Assembly: GCA_025210735.1 (NCBI GenBank)
Contig: JAOARD010000024.1
Location: 1 to 64,000 of the forward strand
Reading direction: 5' to 3'
Source of the DNA: Bacteroidales bacterium
GTDB lineage: Bacteria; Bacteroidota; Bacteroidia; Bacteroidales; UBA6680
Length of the DNA: 64,000 nucleotides
A program made the position numbers and the translations under genes. The notes beneath the pieces were generated by a model that searched no databases, was not told the DNA's origin, and worked only from the letters and a program-made list of their open reading frames with translations. Each line of letters opens with the position of its first letter. Position 1 is the first letter of the stretch. Positions 26,173 to 36,074 of this stretch are shown here, piece by piece.

Positions 26173-27690
26173 CTATTTACGGCGTCGGAAAAGCCAGTCG
26201 ATAGTTCCGGATATCAGCACCAATACTGTTAATAATCCGAATAGTGGATTAATAAAGAAGTATAACATGCCTATCAGCGATTTAAATATTCGCCCATTAT
26301 GTGTTTCAAAGGCATAATTCCATAATGACATTCTGTAGTTACTGTTTAATGCTTCCGGCATTATAAAGCATTCATTATCTCTTGATCCGTCAATCTTAAA
26401 CAGTCCGGTGGTGTGGCTGTTAAAGTACTCTCTGCCATCTGGTGTTTTAAAGTATCCTGTAACCATATAACCTCTGCTGAATCCTTTTGATCCGCTATCG
26501 GGCAACATATTTTGTACCTCTCCTGTTTTAGTATTAAAGCGTTGCAAACCACCAAACGAGCCTACTATTACAGTTGAATCAGATTCGCAACGGAATACTG
26601 TTGCACCCATTGCAAATATTCTTGCTTTTACAGCTGATTTCTCAAATGGTTGATTAAGGTTTGCATCAGCCTCCCATAAACCATCTGCATCTATAATGAT
26701 CTTGTTGCGCCCATGGTCGTACATTATGTTTCTTATCTTATTATTCCATGGGTTTTTACTCACTATTCCCGGTACAAGGCTCTTTTTTATCTTCCCTTTA
26801 CTTATTGCAACAACCAATGGAGGATGTATAAACATACCTGTTACAACTATAATTAACAGAAAAAGAGCAGCATATACACCAAGTTTAAGATGGTATTTAA
26901 AGAAGAATGTGAATATTTTACGCTCCCTTTTTGAGGTTTGTTTGTTACGTTTCTTAAGTCGTCGCCATTTTTTTGGCCAGAACCACAAGTAAAATGCTGT
27001 TACAGAAAGAAACAGAAGTATCAGTGCAAATATATCCCATAGTATCTTTCCTGGAATGCCCCATATTGTGCCATCGTGCAACATAAAGAAAAACTCTGTA
27101 AGACTCATATATTCACTAACAGTATCTCTCTTTGCATCCGTTTTCTCAAATATAAGATCATCTGTATTATTGCAGACAAACATATCTGAACGTGTAACAG
27201 CAATAAGTTTGTCTGATGTGGCAATAATCCGCACAGCATCATACTCATCTTTAAGGCTCTCTATAACTGTCCACTTACCTGAACTTAAATTAAGCTTAAA
27301 GAATCCTGCTTTTGTTGCTGCCAGAAGTCTGCTATTATCTTTGTCGTGATATACTCCTGTTGTTTTACGATTATACGGATAAGCAGGAAAATCGCCACCC
27401 ATAAACTCTGTGAAACTTTTACCTGAATCTGTGGTTTTAAAGACACCTTGTTTGCCATAGGCATATCCTGTAACCGAATCGGTAAATACAACATCTCTGA
27501 GTGCTCCTCTATGCCAGTTCTTTACATGATAATATTCAGGTATTATGCTTTTTGGTATACTAAAACTACTAATTGCTTTAGGATGATTAAGCAAAATTCC
27601 CGTTATACTCATCCATATAAGGTATAAAAGCAGAATTAGCCCCAGATATTTATGTATTGCCTTTGATATCTTAAATATTCTCTTCTTCAT
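26173..27690 (-). CDS. PepSY-associated membrane protein within the haem locus
   Basis: A 505-residue protein with membrane helices near residues 14-35, about 215-240, 270-292 and 478-500. The start KAIHKYLGLILLLYLIWMSITGILLNHP carries the helix and His pattern of PepSY_TM (DUF4405-like) proteins related to bacterial ferric-siderophore or flavin-linked reductases. The long periplasmic parts contain repeated beta-propeller-like strands (SVTGYAYGKQGVFKTTDSGKSF, and NTKTGEVQNMLPDSG). It lies between hmuY and hmuS on the same strand and is not part of the classical six-gene hmu set. A role in electron transfer to haem iron is an inference from context. Confidence 0.75.
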   Translation of the reverse strand: MKKRIFKISKAIHKYLGLILLLYLIWMSITGILLNHPKAISSFSIPKSIIPEYYHVKNWHRGALRDVVFTDSVTGYAYGKQGVFKTTDSGKSFTEFMGGDFPAYPYNRKTTGVYHDKDNSRLLAATKAGFFKLNLSSGKWTVIESLKDEYDAVRIIATSDKLIAVTRSDMFVCNNTDDLIFEKTDAKRDTVSEYMSLTEFFFMLHDGTIWGIPGKILWDIFALILLFLSVTAFYLWFWPKKWRRLKKRNKQTSKRERKIFTFFFKYHLKLGVYAALFLLIIVVTGMFIHPPLVVAISKGKIKKSLVPGIVSKNPWNNKIRNIMYDHGRNKIIIDADGLWEADANLNQPFEKSAVKARIFAMGATVFRCESDSTVIVGSFGGLQRFNTKTGEVQNMLPDSGSKGFSRGYMVTGYFKTPDGREYFNSHTTGLFKIDGSRDNECFIMPEALNSNYRMSLWNYAFETHNGRIFKSLIGMLYFFINPLFGLLTVLVLISGTIDWLFRRRK

Positions 27691-27803
27691 AGGGTTATTT
27701 TATTACTTAGCATATATAGATCAAAGACTAACAGCATGCTTTTACACATGCCATTAGTCATAATCAACTATTCGTACGCTAAGAACAAACAAGCAAAATC
27801 CAT

Positions 27804-28463
27804 TTATTTAAACTTTTTACTTCCATCCGGTTGGTATACATACGTAAATGTAATATGTCCTGATTTTGAGTCAGCATTGTGATAACTTGTGATCCACAGT
27901 TTAGCATATTTTCCTGTTGCTGTTTTAACAACATAGATATTATTAGATAATATATACTCAGGACCAGACTGTCCGTATTTCATATTTATCCACTTAGCTA
28001 AATCCTCTGATTTAGACGATTTTGCCATTTCAGGACTTCCTCCGGACATCATATCACCAAAACCAACCATAATATCAGCAGCAATATCCTTTTTATAACC
28101 AGACTCAGGAGCTTCTGCCAAACCTTCAAAGGTTGTTTTGTTTCCTTTCTCGGTTACAAGAGCCACTTCAGCCTCTCCACTACCTGATTCACCACCATTT
28201 GTTTTAACATCCATTCTGTGGAAAGCTATATCCCAATCTGATTTACTTTTGTATGTAGCATCATTTTTAACGTTTTCTGTATAAACAATCTCACCCTTTT
28301 CAAAAGAGAAGTATGTCCACGTTTTATAGTCATCAGCCTTTAACTCAACTGTTTTTGTAACAATTTTCGACTCATTTTTATCATCCGATTTGTCATCATC
28401 TTTTTTACATGCACTAAATGCTACTATAACTGATAGTGCCATTAAATAGTTTCTCAATTTCAT
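27804..28463 (-). CDS. hmuY: HmuY-family haem-binding lipoprotein (haemophore)
   Basis: A 219-residue lipoprotein with signal MALSVIVAFSAC and a Lys/Asp-rich linker (KKDDDKSDDKNES). The mature part shows the HmuY beta layout: DYKTWTYFSFEKGEIV, KSDWDIAFHRMDVKTNGG, and SYHNADSKSGHITFTYVYQPDG at the end. HmuY captures haem at the outer membrane and passes it to HmuR. In P. gingivalis two His bind the iron; homologues from other genera use Met, and here a Met/Gly-rich stretch DMMSGGSPEMAK lies in the matching region, so a Met ligand is plausible. It begins 20 bp after the hmuR stop. Confidence 0.85.
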   Translation of the reverse strand: MKLRNYLMALSVIVAFSACKKDDDKSDDKNESKIVTKTVELKADDYKTWTYFSFEKGEIVYTENVKNDATYKSKSDWDIAFHRMDVKTNGGESGSGEAEVALVTEKGNKTTFEGLAEAPESGYKKDIAADIMVGFGDMMSGGSPEMAKSSKSEDLAKWINMKYGQSGPEYILSNNIYVVKTATGKYAKLWITSYHNADSKSGHITFTYVYQPDGSKKFK

Positions 28464-28483
28464 TCCTGTTGCTTTTATATAGT

Positions 28484-30676
28484 TTATAATCTGTAAGTTA
28501 CTTTTACAAAGTAATTTCTTCCCGGTCCTGTATATGTATTAAAAGTGTATATATCAGGCTTGTAATTAAAAACATTGTCTAATCCCATTGTAAGCCCTAT
28601 ACTTTTACCTAAGTCCTGTTTTACAGTAAGTTTCCAAAGCGAATAATCTCCATATGTATTCTTTACATATTTATCATCATTACTTGTATAGAATGATTTT
28701 TTCCCTGTATATCTTCCTGATAGATTAACATTTAACGAGTATCTGTTTTTTGTAAATCTATAATCTAACTGTGTTGTAATATTGTGCGGACTTGACGGAG
28801 ATATATTCACTCCATCTTTGTTTGCATATACATCTGTATATGCATATGAACCTTTAAGTGAGAATCCCCAAATTAACTTTGCTTTAAACAGCATGTTAAA
28901 TCCTCTACTCTTTGAGTCATCCATATTAACATATCTGTATTCTGTCTGATTATTCGCCCAATAACCTCCTATCTTATTATCAATTACTGTATAATATCCG
29001 GTAGCCGATATATTAAACCCTCTTCCAGGGCTTGTATACTCAACAGATGTTGAATAATAATCACTCTTCTCTGGATTAAGCTGATCATTACCAATGATCT
29101 GGAACATTCCCATATGATCCCAGTTCATATATAGTTCCTTAAGTGTTGGCGATACAAATCCTTTTGAATATGTTCCGCGAATATTAAAATCGCCAAACGT
29201 ATACTTAACGGCTATTTTAGGTGTAAAGTGAGTATTATATGAGCTGTGGTATCCGAACCTAAAGCCAGCCATAATATTAAGCTTGTCCCAGAATGTTATA
29301 TCCTCCTGCATAAAAAGGATAATATCGTCAGTTGTTCTTTTTCGCATTATCTCTTTTGCGTCAAACATCTTTGTTTCAAGTCTCTCTTGCAAAAACTCAA
29401 TGCCTGATGTCAGTATATTATTATCAGACATTATATAGTTGTTTAGAACTTTATATGAGTTGAAATTTTGTTTGTAGTTTATATCTTTTATCTCCTTCTG
29501 CTCCTTATAATCATATTTGCTATAAGTATCATTATTCCAAGACAGTATAAAATCTAATTTATCTGTTAGTTTAAAATCAGATTTCGCTCCAAACTTTACA
29601 TCCTGATACAGATTATGTTTCTTATCAGCAAACTTAAAATCATACTCATCGTGATTATAGAAGTTTCCGTTAAGAACAAAATTTACCTTCTTAACATCAA
29701 AGCCCAGCTTCTGAGTTATTTTGTAATCCTTAACTCCATTTACAGAGAAGTAGTCATCTTCTGTATTAAAGAATCTGTAACCATCTTCTGTTTTATAGTT
29801 TACATTTGTTTTTGTAAATATGTGTCTGCCCTTATATCCTAAAGAGGCATTAGCATTTACGTTATGCAGATCAAGATTATTATAAAGATCTTTTTGATAG
29901 TCAAATGCTACATTATCTTTATCATAATCTGAGAAATCTTTCTTGTATCTTCCTGCATATCTAAGTGCTACATCAACAGTCCATTTCTTCTTCAGTTTCT
30001 TTGTAATAATATTTATTACTCCGCCAATTGCATTTGAGCCATAAAGTGTTGATGCTGCTCCCTTTATAACCTCAATCTGCTCAATATCATCAGGATTTAT
30101 CAGAGAGAAATCTATATTACCTCCAGTCTCTCCTGCAATTCGTTCTCCATCAATCAGAAATAGTATATACTTACCTCCTAAACCTTGCATAGATACCGAT
30201 GTGCCATACCCTTCGCGCTTAAATTCTAAACCAGGGATCTCATTCTCTAATACATCTTTTATGCTTACTGCATCTATCTTCTCAATCTCTTTTGCTGTTA
30301 CAACCTGTGTTAAAACGGGGCAATCTTTCAAAGATTTCCGTGTTCTTGTACCGGTTACAACTATATTATCAAGGTTTACAAAGTCCTCCTCCATAAAAAA
30401 CTGTCCGTAGTTAGAGTAGCTGACATCTTCAGATAATGTTTTGTATCCTACATAACTGAAAGTAATATTAAAGTCATTATCTATCTGAAATGTTACTACA
30501 CCATTTTCATTAGTTGTTGCATAGTTTATATTGTCGTTAATATCAGTGATCTTTACTGTGGCATATGGTATTGGCTTGTGTGTATGTTTCTCTTTAAGCT
30601 CCGCCCTAAACAAAACTTTTTGTGCCAAAACAATATTTGGCATTAGTAATAGAACATATATAATCGCTCTCCTCAT
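28484..30676 (-). CDS. hmuR: HmuR, TonB-dependent haem receptor
   Basis: A 730-residue outer-membrane receptor with signal peptide (about residues 1-18), an N-terminal carboxypeptidase-like beta-sandwich domain (HKPIPYATVKITDINDN), a plug domain (NIVVTGTRTRKSLKDCPVLTQVVTA, GLGGKYILFLIDGERIAGETGG, IEVIKGAASTLYGSNAIGGVINIITK), and a 22-strand barrel ending in VTYRL with terminal Leu after aromatic residues. The first gene of the haem locus. A perfect Fur-type palindrome lies 45 bp upstream of the ATG. HmuY haemophore follows in the same transcript. Haem specificity is inferred from the complete hmu context rather than from barrel residues. Confidence 0.9.
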   Translation of the reverse strand: MRRAIIYVLLLMPNIVLAQKVLFRAELKEKHTHKPIPYATVKITDINDNINYATTNENGVVTFQIDNDFNITFSYVGYKTLSEDVSYSNYGQFFMEEDFVNLDNIVVTGTRTRKSLKDCPVLTQVVTAKEIEKIDAVSIKDVLENEIPGLEFKREGYGTSVSMQGLGGKYILFLIDGERIAGETGGNIDFSLINPDDIEQIEVIKGAASTLYGSNAIGGVINIITKKLKKKWTVDVALRYAGRYKKDFSDYDKDNVAFDYQKDLYNNLDLHNVNANASLGYKGRHIFTKTNVNYKTEDGYRFFNTEDDYFSVNGVKDYKITQKLGFDVKKVNFVLNGNFYNHDEYDFKFADKKHNLYQDVKFGAKSDFKLTDKLDFILSWNNDTYSKYDYKEQKEIKDINYKQNFNSYKVLNNYIMSDNNILTSGIEFLQERLETKMFDAKEIMRKRTTDDIILFMQEDITFWDKLNIMAGFRFGYHSSYNTHFTPKIAVKYTFGDFNIRGTYSKGFVSPTLKELYMNWDHMGMFQIIGNDQLNPEKSDYYSTSVEYTSPGRGFNISATGYYTVIDNKIGGYWANNQTEYRYVNMDDSKSRGFNMLFKAKLIWGFSLKGSYAYTDVYANKDGVNISPSSPHNITTQLDYRFTKNRYSLNVNLSGRYTGKKSFYTSNDDKYVKNTYGDYSLWKLTVKQDLGKSIGLTMGLDNVFNYKPDIYTFNTYTGPGRNYFVKVTYRL

Positions 30677-30720
30677 GTTGTGTATTGTGTTTTGTTAAAA
30701 ATCTACATGGCAAAATTATT

Positions 30721-30739
30721 CTTTAGAATCATTCTAAAG
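30721..30739. promoter_or_regulatory. Fur-family operator upstream of hmuR
   Basis: CTTTAGAAT C ATTCTAAAG is a perfect 9-1-9 palindrome; its core TTAGAATnATTCTAA has the 7-1-7 layout of Fur/PerR/Zur boxes. It lies 45 bp upstream of the hmuR start. On the minus strand a TACTTTAG word overlapping it could be the -7 element (consensus TAnnTTTG), which would put the operator across the promoter, as expected for iron repression. The remainder of the 333-bp divergent gap (30740-31009) also has to hold the promoter of the cyclase gene. Confidence 0.7.
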
Positions 30740-31009
30740 TATCCCTCGATATTGGGATTTTTTTATGATTTATTACACCTATACCTAATAGTATACTTTT
30801 GCATCTAAAACCAGATATAACAAGCAAGAACTTGTATTTTCAGTAATTACGTACCTTATATATTAAATACTACTCATATCATCAAAAAAAGCTATATACT
30901 ATTGTAGAATTTAACCGGCTAAGAACATTGTTATCAGTATAATTTTAAAAACTGAGACAATTATTGCTACTTTGTTATACTGATTATATTAAATACATTT
31001 ACTATACAA

Positions 31010-31639
31010 ATGAAGAAGCTTATAGATATATCAAGAACAATATCAAATAATGCAGTAACCTATCCGGGCGATATGGAACTTAATCACAGCTCCTTTTGTG
31101 AGATAAACCAGGATTCGCAATGTAGTATTACAACTCTTGGCAACTGGTCTACTCACTTTCTTACACATATAGATCCTCCATTGCACTTTATTAAAGGAGG
31201 CAAATCTATATCTGATATTGATATAAACAGATTTTGTGGAGAGGTTAAGGTTATTGAGGTTGATTCAGATATCATACAGAAAGAACATCTTACCAATCAT
31301 ATATTAAAGTCAGGAGTATCAATCTTCTTTAAAACACATAATTCAGATATAGCAACAGATGCACCATTTTGCAAAGATCACGTATATATATCTGCCGAAG
31401 CAGCAGAGTATATTGTAGAATGTGGTATTAATATGGTTGGTATTGATTATCTGAGTGTAGACAGGTTTGGCGATGAAGATTATCCGGTACACTATACATT
31501 GTTAAATAACAATATCCTTATTCTTGAAGGGATAATTCTTAAAGATGTAAAGCCCGGAGATTATAGATTTTATGCATTTCCACTAAAGATAAAAAATGGT
31601 GATGGATCACCCACAAGAGCTATGCTTGAAACTTTATAA
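31010..31639 (+). CDS. Cyclase-family protein (kynurenine-formamidase-like hydrolase)
   Basis: A 209-residue cytosolic protein. It opens with IDISRTISNNAVTYPGD, the standard start of the family, and carries the metal motif variant STHFLTHIDPPLHF, matching HxGTHxDxPxH with some substitution at the first Gly. Later GINMVGIDYLSVD and LEGIILKDVKPGDYRFYAFPLKI complete the fold. Members hydrolyse amides or esters (arylformamidase, isatin hydrolase), with Zn or Mn. Divergent from hmuR and not obviously linked to it. Substrate unknown. Confidence 0.85.
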   Translation: MKKLIDISRTISNNAVTYPGDMELNHSSFCEINQDSQCSITTLGNWSTHFLTHIDPPLHFIKGGKSISDIDINRFCGEVKVIEVDSDIIQKEHLTNHILKSGVSIFFKTHNSDIATDAPFCKDHVYISAEAAEYIVECGINMVGIDYLSVDRFGDEDYPVHYTLLNNNILILEGIILKDVKPGDYRFYAFPLKIKNGDGSPTRAMLETL

Positions 31640-31846
31640 ATCAACACATAAGAGCTATACATATAAAATAGTACTTTAAATAAAGTTTTTATAACAAAGG
31701 GGTGAGTTATATACATTAATATATACTCTCTATTTGTTAACAAAACAGGTGGATATGTAACAATTGTTATTACACATGTCAAATTATACACTTAGCTGTA
31801 TCTTAAAAGACAACATATTACTATATTCACGATTATTTAAAAAATT

Positions 31847-32611
31847 ATGGCAGATAAATATAATGTAGAATATAAAATCAGATCGTACAATGTTGATATG
31901 AATCAGAATCTTGCAGTAAAGAATCTGTGCGATATGATTAATGATATCTCAGGACTTCACTCTGAAGTACTCGGAGTTTCTGTAGATGATCTGAACAGAG
32001 ATAATCAATCATGGGTACTCTCCAGAATGCATCTCATAATTGATAAATTACCTCAACGTGGAAAAAGCATAAGCATTGACACCTGGCCTTCTGGCACTAA
32101 GGGGTTATATGCTTGTCGTGACTATATAGTAAATTATGAAGATAACCAGATTGTTAAAGGTACAAGTGCCTGGCTGGTTATTGATATAGACAAACGTCGC
32201 CCTATAAAGATTCCTGAAATAATTACAAATTCTCAACAGCCTTTCTTAGATATTGAACCAGCTCTTGTTGATGATTTCAGAGGTAAAATAGAGGCTATTG
32301 ATACCACTGGTTCATATAAAACGTACAATGCAAACTACACCGATATTGACTTCAATAAACATGTAACTGCTACAAAATACGTTGAATGGATAGTTAATCA
32401 GTTGGATATTGATATACATAAGTTATATGATATTAAGGAGATAGACATATCATACAGACTTGAGATTATCTTAAACAGCGAGATGCATGTTTATAGCAAT
32501 ATAGTTGAGCAGGATGATAACAGATTGGTTATTGTTCATCAGATTATGTCAGAAGATAACAAAAAGATACATTGTCAGGCAAAAACAGTCTGGGAAAAAA
32601 GAGCAAACTAA
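31847..32611 (+). CDS. Acyl-ACP thioesterase
   Basis: A 254-residue double-hotdog enzyme. The first hotdog is YNVEYKIRSYNVDMNQNLAVKNLCDMIND, with the helix start typical of bacterial FatA/FatB-like enzymes, then SWVLSRMHLII and SIDTWPSGTKGLYACRDY. The second begins at YNANYTDIDFNKHVTATKYVEWIVN, where Asn and His in DFNKHV are the catalytic pair. It releases free fatty acids from acyl-ACP in the cytosol. It is preceded by 207 bp and followed by a terminator, so it is monocistronic. Confidence 0.85.
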   Translation: MADKYNVEYKIRSYNVDMNQNLAVKNLCDMINDISGLHSEVLGVSVDDLNRDNQSWVLSRMHLIIDKLPQRGKSISIDTWPSGTKGLYACRDYIVNYEDNQIVKGTSAWLVIDIDKRRPIKIPEIITNSQQPFLDIEPALVDDFRGKIEAIDTTGSYKTYNANYTDIDFNKHVTATKYVEWIVNQLDIDIHKLYDIKEIDISYRLEIILNSEMHVYSNIVEQDDNRLVIVHQIMSEDNKKIHCQAKTVWEKRAN

Positions 32612-32631
32612 AAGACTTGTTAATCAGAATA

Positions 32632-32664
32632 AAACGGGAAATATGATATAATTCCCGTTTTTTG
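32632..32664 (+). terminator. Terminator of the thioesterase gene
   Basis: AAACGGGAA (32632-32640) pairs with TTCCCGTTT (32652-32660) and is followed by TTT, about 20 bp after the stop. The next 500 bp (32665-33177) show no gene, repeat or clear structure. Confidence 0.85.
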
Positions 32665-33177
32665 TATACATACAAAGGTGTTTTTCCTCTCCAAAATTAT
32701 TGATATTAATCACCATTTATTTAATTGAATATACGATACATAATTAGGTAATAAGCTAAAGCAATAAGGATACTTATCTATAGTACAAATTGACAAAGAG
32801 CACCACAACAACCTATCAAACAATACCTTATAATTAATAATATTCTGATATATTTTGTAAATCAATACAATATATATCAGTACATAAATATCAGACTCAC
32901 CACACAGTTATTAATACCCAAACTATCAATAATTTAAAATCTCATTTTCAGATATTGACATGTATATATATAATACATAACTTAACTATTATTTTATTAA
33001 TAATTAAACATATAGAATCAGAACCCTGTACTTTTAAATTATCTATCTCTCAAATACTAATTACAACAAATAATATAAAGCATGAGATACATTTTTAGCG
33101 AACTAATATGAGCAAGTTTATCACACAGAGGTAATTATTATTTACTAATCCTATATGAACATTGAAAAAATACACGC

Positions 33178-34365
33178 ATGAAACTTAACCATAAAGAGAT
33201 ACATATACAGTTTGAATATAAAATTACTTTATGTTATATACTATTTGGCTGTATATGGATTCTACTATCAGACAAACTTTTACTATTACTAATAAATGAT
33301 TTAAATAAAGTCTCAGAACTACAAACATACAAAGGATGGTTTTTCATATTCTGCACAGGTTCATTACTCTACTATTTTGCCGCAAAACATATGAAAAGAC
33401 TCAGAATAACCGAAATATTATTAGAAAAGAAAGGTAATCAGATACTTGATCAGTATATACTACTTCAGAAAAGAAACAAAGATCTGATAAACAAGAATGA
33501 ACAGATGGAGAAGCTAAATAGCAAACTTATTACAGCAAAAGGAAAGGCCGAGATGGGCGAAAAATTCAAAATGGCCTTTATATATAATATGTCGCATGAA
33601 ATACGTACCCCCCTGAATGCAATACTCGGTTTCTCAAGTCTTATTGCAAACGGAAATATTACAGTTTCGCAAAAAGCTAAATACAGAAAAATAATTGAGG
33701 AAGAGGGAAACAGACTTCTTGAACTTATAAATAATACTATTGAGATATCAAATATTGAAACAAAAAGCGTTAAGATTAATAAAACAGATAACTTTGATAT
33801 TAGAGAGGTTATAGTAAACGCTTATAAGAGGTTTGAAAAATCTGTAAACAGCAATGTTAAGCTCAAACGAAAAATCCTGATTCCTAACCATGCAGCAAAC
33901 ATAATCAACGATAAAGTTAAAATACAACAGATTATGTATAACCTGATAACCAATGCAATAAAATTTACTCAATATGGCGAAATAGAGATTGGTTGCAGGT
34001 TAAACTACAGCTCCAGCTGTATAGAACTGTATGTCAGAGATTCCGGTATAGGAATACCTCATGAGGAACTGGATAACATCTTTAAGAGTTTCTATAAACT
34101 TAATGAGATGACCAAAGGAGGAGGTCTTGGATTAGCTATATCAAAATCATTTGCCAGATTAATTGGTGCCAAAATAGTTGTTAAATCTGAACTAAACAGA
34201 GGTTCCGAATTTATTCTTGTACTAGACAAAGTATGTTACAATTGCGTGCACAGAGCAATACAAAACAGATTTGTCTCATCTATTGTATCAAAGAGTCTTA
34301 ATACAAACCAAAAGGTACTTATTCATGGTTGCTATTTTAATATAAACAGCGTTATCAAACTATAA
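33178..34365 (+). CDS. Membrane sensor histidine kinase without PAS domain
   Basis: A 395-residue kinase. Two membrane helices (about 17-38 and 53-68) enclose a short loop of about 20 residues, so it lacks a large external sensor. A coiled linker (residues 75-128) leads to the HisKA box YNMSHEIRTPLNAILGFSSL with phospho-acceptor His140. The HATPase_c boxes are ITNAIKFTQYG, RDSGIGIPHEELDNIFKSFYKL and GGGLGLAISKS. The last 50 residues after the ATPase fold have no recognised domain. No response regulator is adjacent. An 80-codon open frame ending at 34621 follows but has no family look. Confidence 0.85.
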   Translation: MKLNHKEIHIQFEYKITLCYILFGCIWILLSDKLLLLLINDLNKVSELQTYKGWFFIFCTGSLLYYFAAKHMKRLRITEILLEKKGNQILDQYILLQKRNKDLINKNEQMEKLNSKLITAKGKAEMGEKFKMAFIYNMSHEIRTPLNAILGFSSLIANGNITVSQKAKYRKIIEEEGNRLLELINNTIEISNIETKSVKINKTDNFDIREVIVNAYKRFEKSVNSNVKLKRKILIPNHAANIINDKVKIQQIMYNLITNAIKFTQYGEIEIGCRLNYSSSCIELYVRDSGIGIPHEELDNIFKSFYKLNEMTKGGGLGLAISKSFARLIGAKIVVKSELNRGSEFILVLDKVCYNCVHRAIQNRFVSSIVSKSLNTNQKVLIHGCYFNINSVIKL

Positions 34366-34626
34366 TATAACCAGTTACTGTTTCAGGAATCAACTAGAGA
34401 ATCAAATTCTACGAAAAATACACAATATTGACTATACATTAATATCAGATAAATTAACCGGAAACAGAAAAGTTATATATCATGATACCAAACGTAGTTC
34501 TAAATCTTCATTCATGCACTATAAGAAAAATATAAATGAGTACAAAGTGATTAAGATGATTGAACGAGAGAGATATAGCTACAAAAATAAGATAAAACGA
34601 AAATCTAAGAGAAATAACTGATAAAC

Positions 34627-34856
34627 TATGAAGCTATATAAATTTGTTTTTCATTTGTCAGATGGAACTCCGAATTATAATCATCTTCGTGTGTGCCTAA
34701 AATTTAATAGTCATGGATGTTTCATCTGTTTATTTTTTCTTTTTAATGGTCAGATGGAACTCTGCATTATAATCATTTCCGTGTGTGTGAATGACTATTC
34801 TCATGCTTCGTTTCATATAATAAAAGCTGAAGGATAAATTTTAACCAGTTTCTATA
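34627..34856. repeat. Second copy of the 91-bp tandem repeat family, with MITE-like right end
   Basis: CAGATGGAACTC occurs at 34659 and again at 34751 (92-bp spacing), each followed by the ATTATAATCAT(C/T)TTCCGTGTGTG-type interior seen at 25811-25960, including GAATGACTATTCTCATGCTTCGTTTCAT. The right edge, GAAGGATAAATTTTAACCAG near 34832-34851, resembles the right terminal repeat of the element at 15414-15568. It lies directly upstream of the AraC-GyrI gene and may carry or disturb its promoter. The rest of the gap from 34366 to 34626 has nothing recognised. Confidence 0.8.
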
Positions 34857-34896
34857 TACATTTGTGTTCTGCCAAACAAAAAAGAGTTCACAACAT

Positions 34897-35814
34897 ATGG
34901 TTAAAAAAACTGTAAACAACGAGTATATATACAGAATAAATAGTGCTATAGATTATATAGAAGCAAATCTTGATACAGAGTTAAGTCTGGATAAGGTATC
35001 TGAAATAGCGAACTTCTCTCCTTTCCATTTTCACAGAATATTCTCTGCACTTACCAACGAGACAATAAATAGTTTTATAACCCGAAAAAGAATTGAGAAG
35101 ATATCATCATCGTTATTACGAGGTACAGATGAGAGTATCTCTGAGCTGGCATTCAGATATGGCTTTAATAGTCAGGCTGCATTTGCCCGATCGTTCAAAA
35201 AATTTTACGGAATAAGCGCTACTGAGTTCATAAAACGTAGCAATAGATTTAGCAAGATATGTAAAACAGATAGCAATAATGGTAAAAAGGAACCAGTGTT
35301 TGACAACTACATTTGTAATGTTAATAATCTTTTAAACTGGATTAAGATGAATGCAAAAGTAGAAGTAAAAGAGATGCCGGAACTGAATCTGGCTTACATC
35401 AGACACACAGGAGAGTTTCACCTTATTGGTAAGGTATATGAAGAGTTGTTCAGATGGGCAGGTCCTAAAGGGCTGTTAAACTTCCCACAAACAAAAACTG
35501 TAACCGTATATCACGACGATCCGGGTGTTACTGCAATTGAGAAAGTAAGACAAAGTGCTGCTATTACAGTTCCGGAAGGAACAAAAACTGATAAAAACGT
35601 TGGAACACTAAAGGTACCTGATGGGAAATATGCAGTAGGAAGATTTGAGGTTGATGAGAACGGTTTTGAGAAAGCATGGTCCGGAATGTGCGTTTGGATA
35701 GCAGAAAATGGTTACACTGCAACCGACGGATACCACTATGAGCTCTATCATAACGACCATACAACACATCCTGAGAGAAAATTCATTTTAGATATTTGTA
35801 TTCCGGTACAATAA
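34897..35814 (+). CDS. AraC-family regulator with C-terminal GyrI-like ligand domain
   Basis: 305 residues from the ATG at 34897; a GTG at 34864 would add 11 residues. The N-terminal AraC half has DLDTELSLDKVSEIANFSPFHFHRIF-type first HTH and SISELAFRYGFNSQAAFARSFKKFYG second HTH. Residues about 145-305 form a GyrI/SbmC-like domain (VKEMPELNLAYIRHTGEFHLIGKVYEELFRWA, and DGKYAVGRFEV ... YHYELYHND), as in Rob and BmrR-type proteins that bind hydrophobic cations or toxins. It probably regulates efflux or stress genes, which are not adjacent. Confidence 0.9.
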   Translation: MVKKTVNNEYIYRINSAIDYIEANLDTELSLDKVSEIANFSPFHFHRIFSALTNETINSFITRKRIEKISSSLLRGTDESISELAFRYGFNSQAAFARSFKKFYGISATEFIKRSNRFSKICKTDSNNGKKEPVFDNYICNVNNLLNWIKMNAKVEVKEMPELNLAYIRHTGEFHLIGKVYEELFRWAGPKGLLNFPQTKTVTVYHDDPGVTAIEKVRQSAAITVPEGTKTDKNVGTLKVPDGKYAVGRFEVDENGFEKAWSGMCVWIAENGYTATDGYHYELYHNDHTTHPERKFILDICIPVQ

Positions 35815-36074
35815 CTACAAAATGAAATTTCATGACATATGTTTAATCATGGTATCGCAATTCCTGTTTGCAAAAAACCTTATCCTTAGACCTTTAATCA
35901 ACTGGATATACGTTACTATAAATGTTTAAAACAACCATGTTTATACGTTAGTTTATAATAGTTTTATAATTATCTTATTATCAGAATCAAAAAAAGTTTA
36001 TTTTTTATTCTGTTTTATTGGGATAGTATAAAAAAGAAGCGTACATTGCGATGTATTAATATCAATTTATAATT

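Noticed and set aside
34366..34621. An open frame of about 80 codons after the sensor kinase
   Set aside because: It is Lys/Asn/Ser-rich with no family look and no clear start; it may be chance in AT-rich DNA or relic of a longer kinase, so no gene was called.
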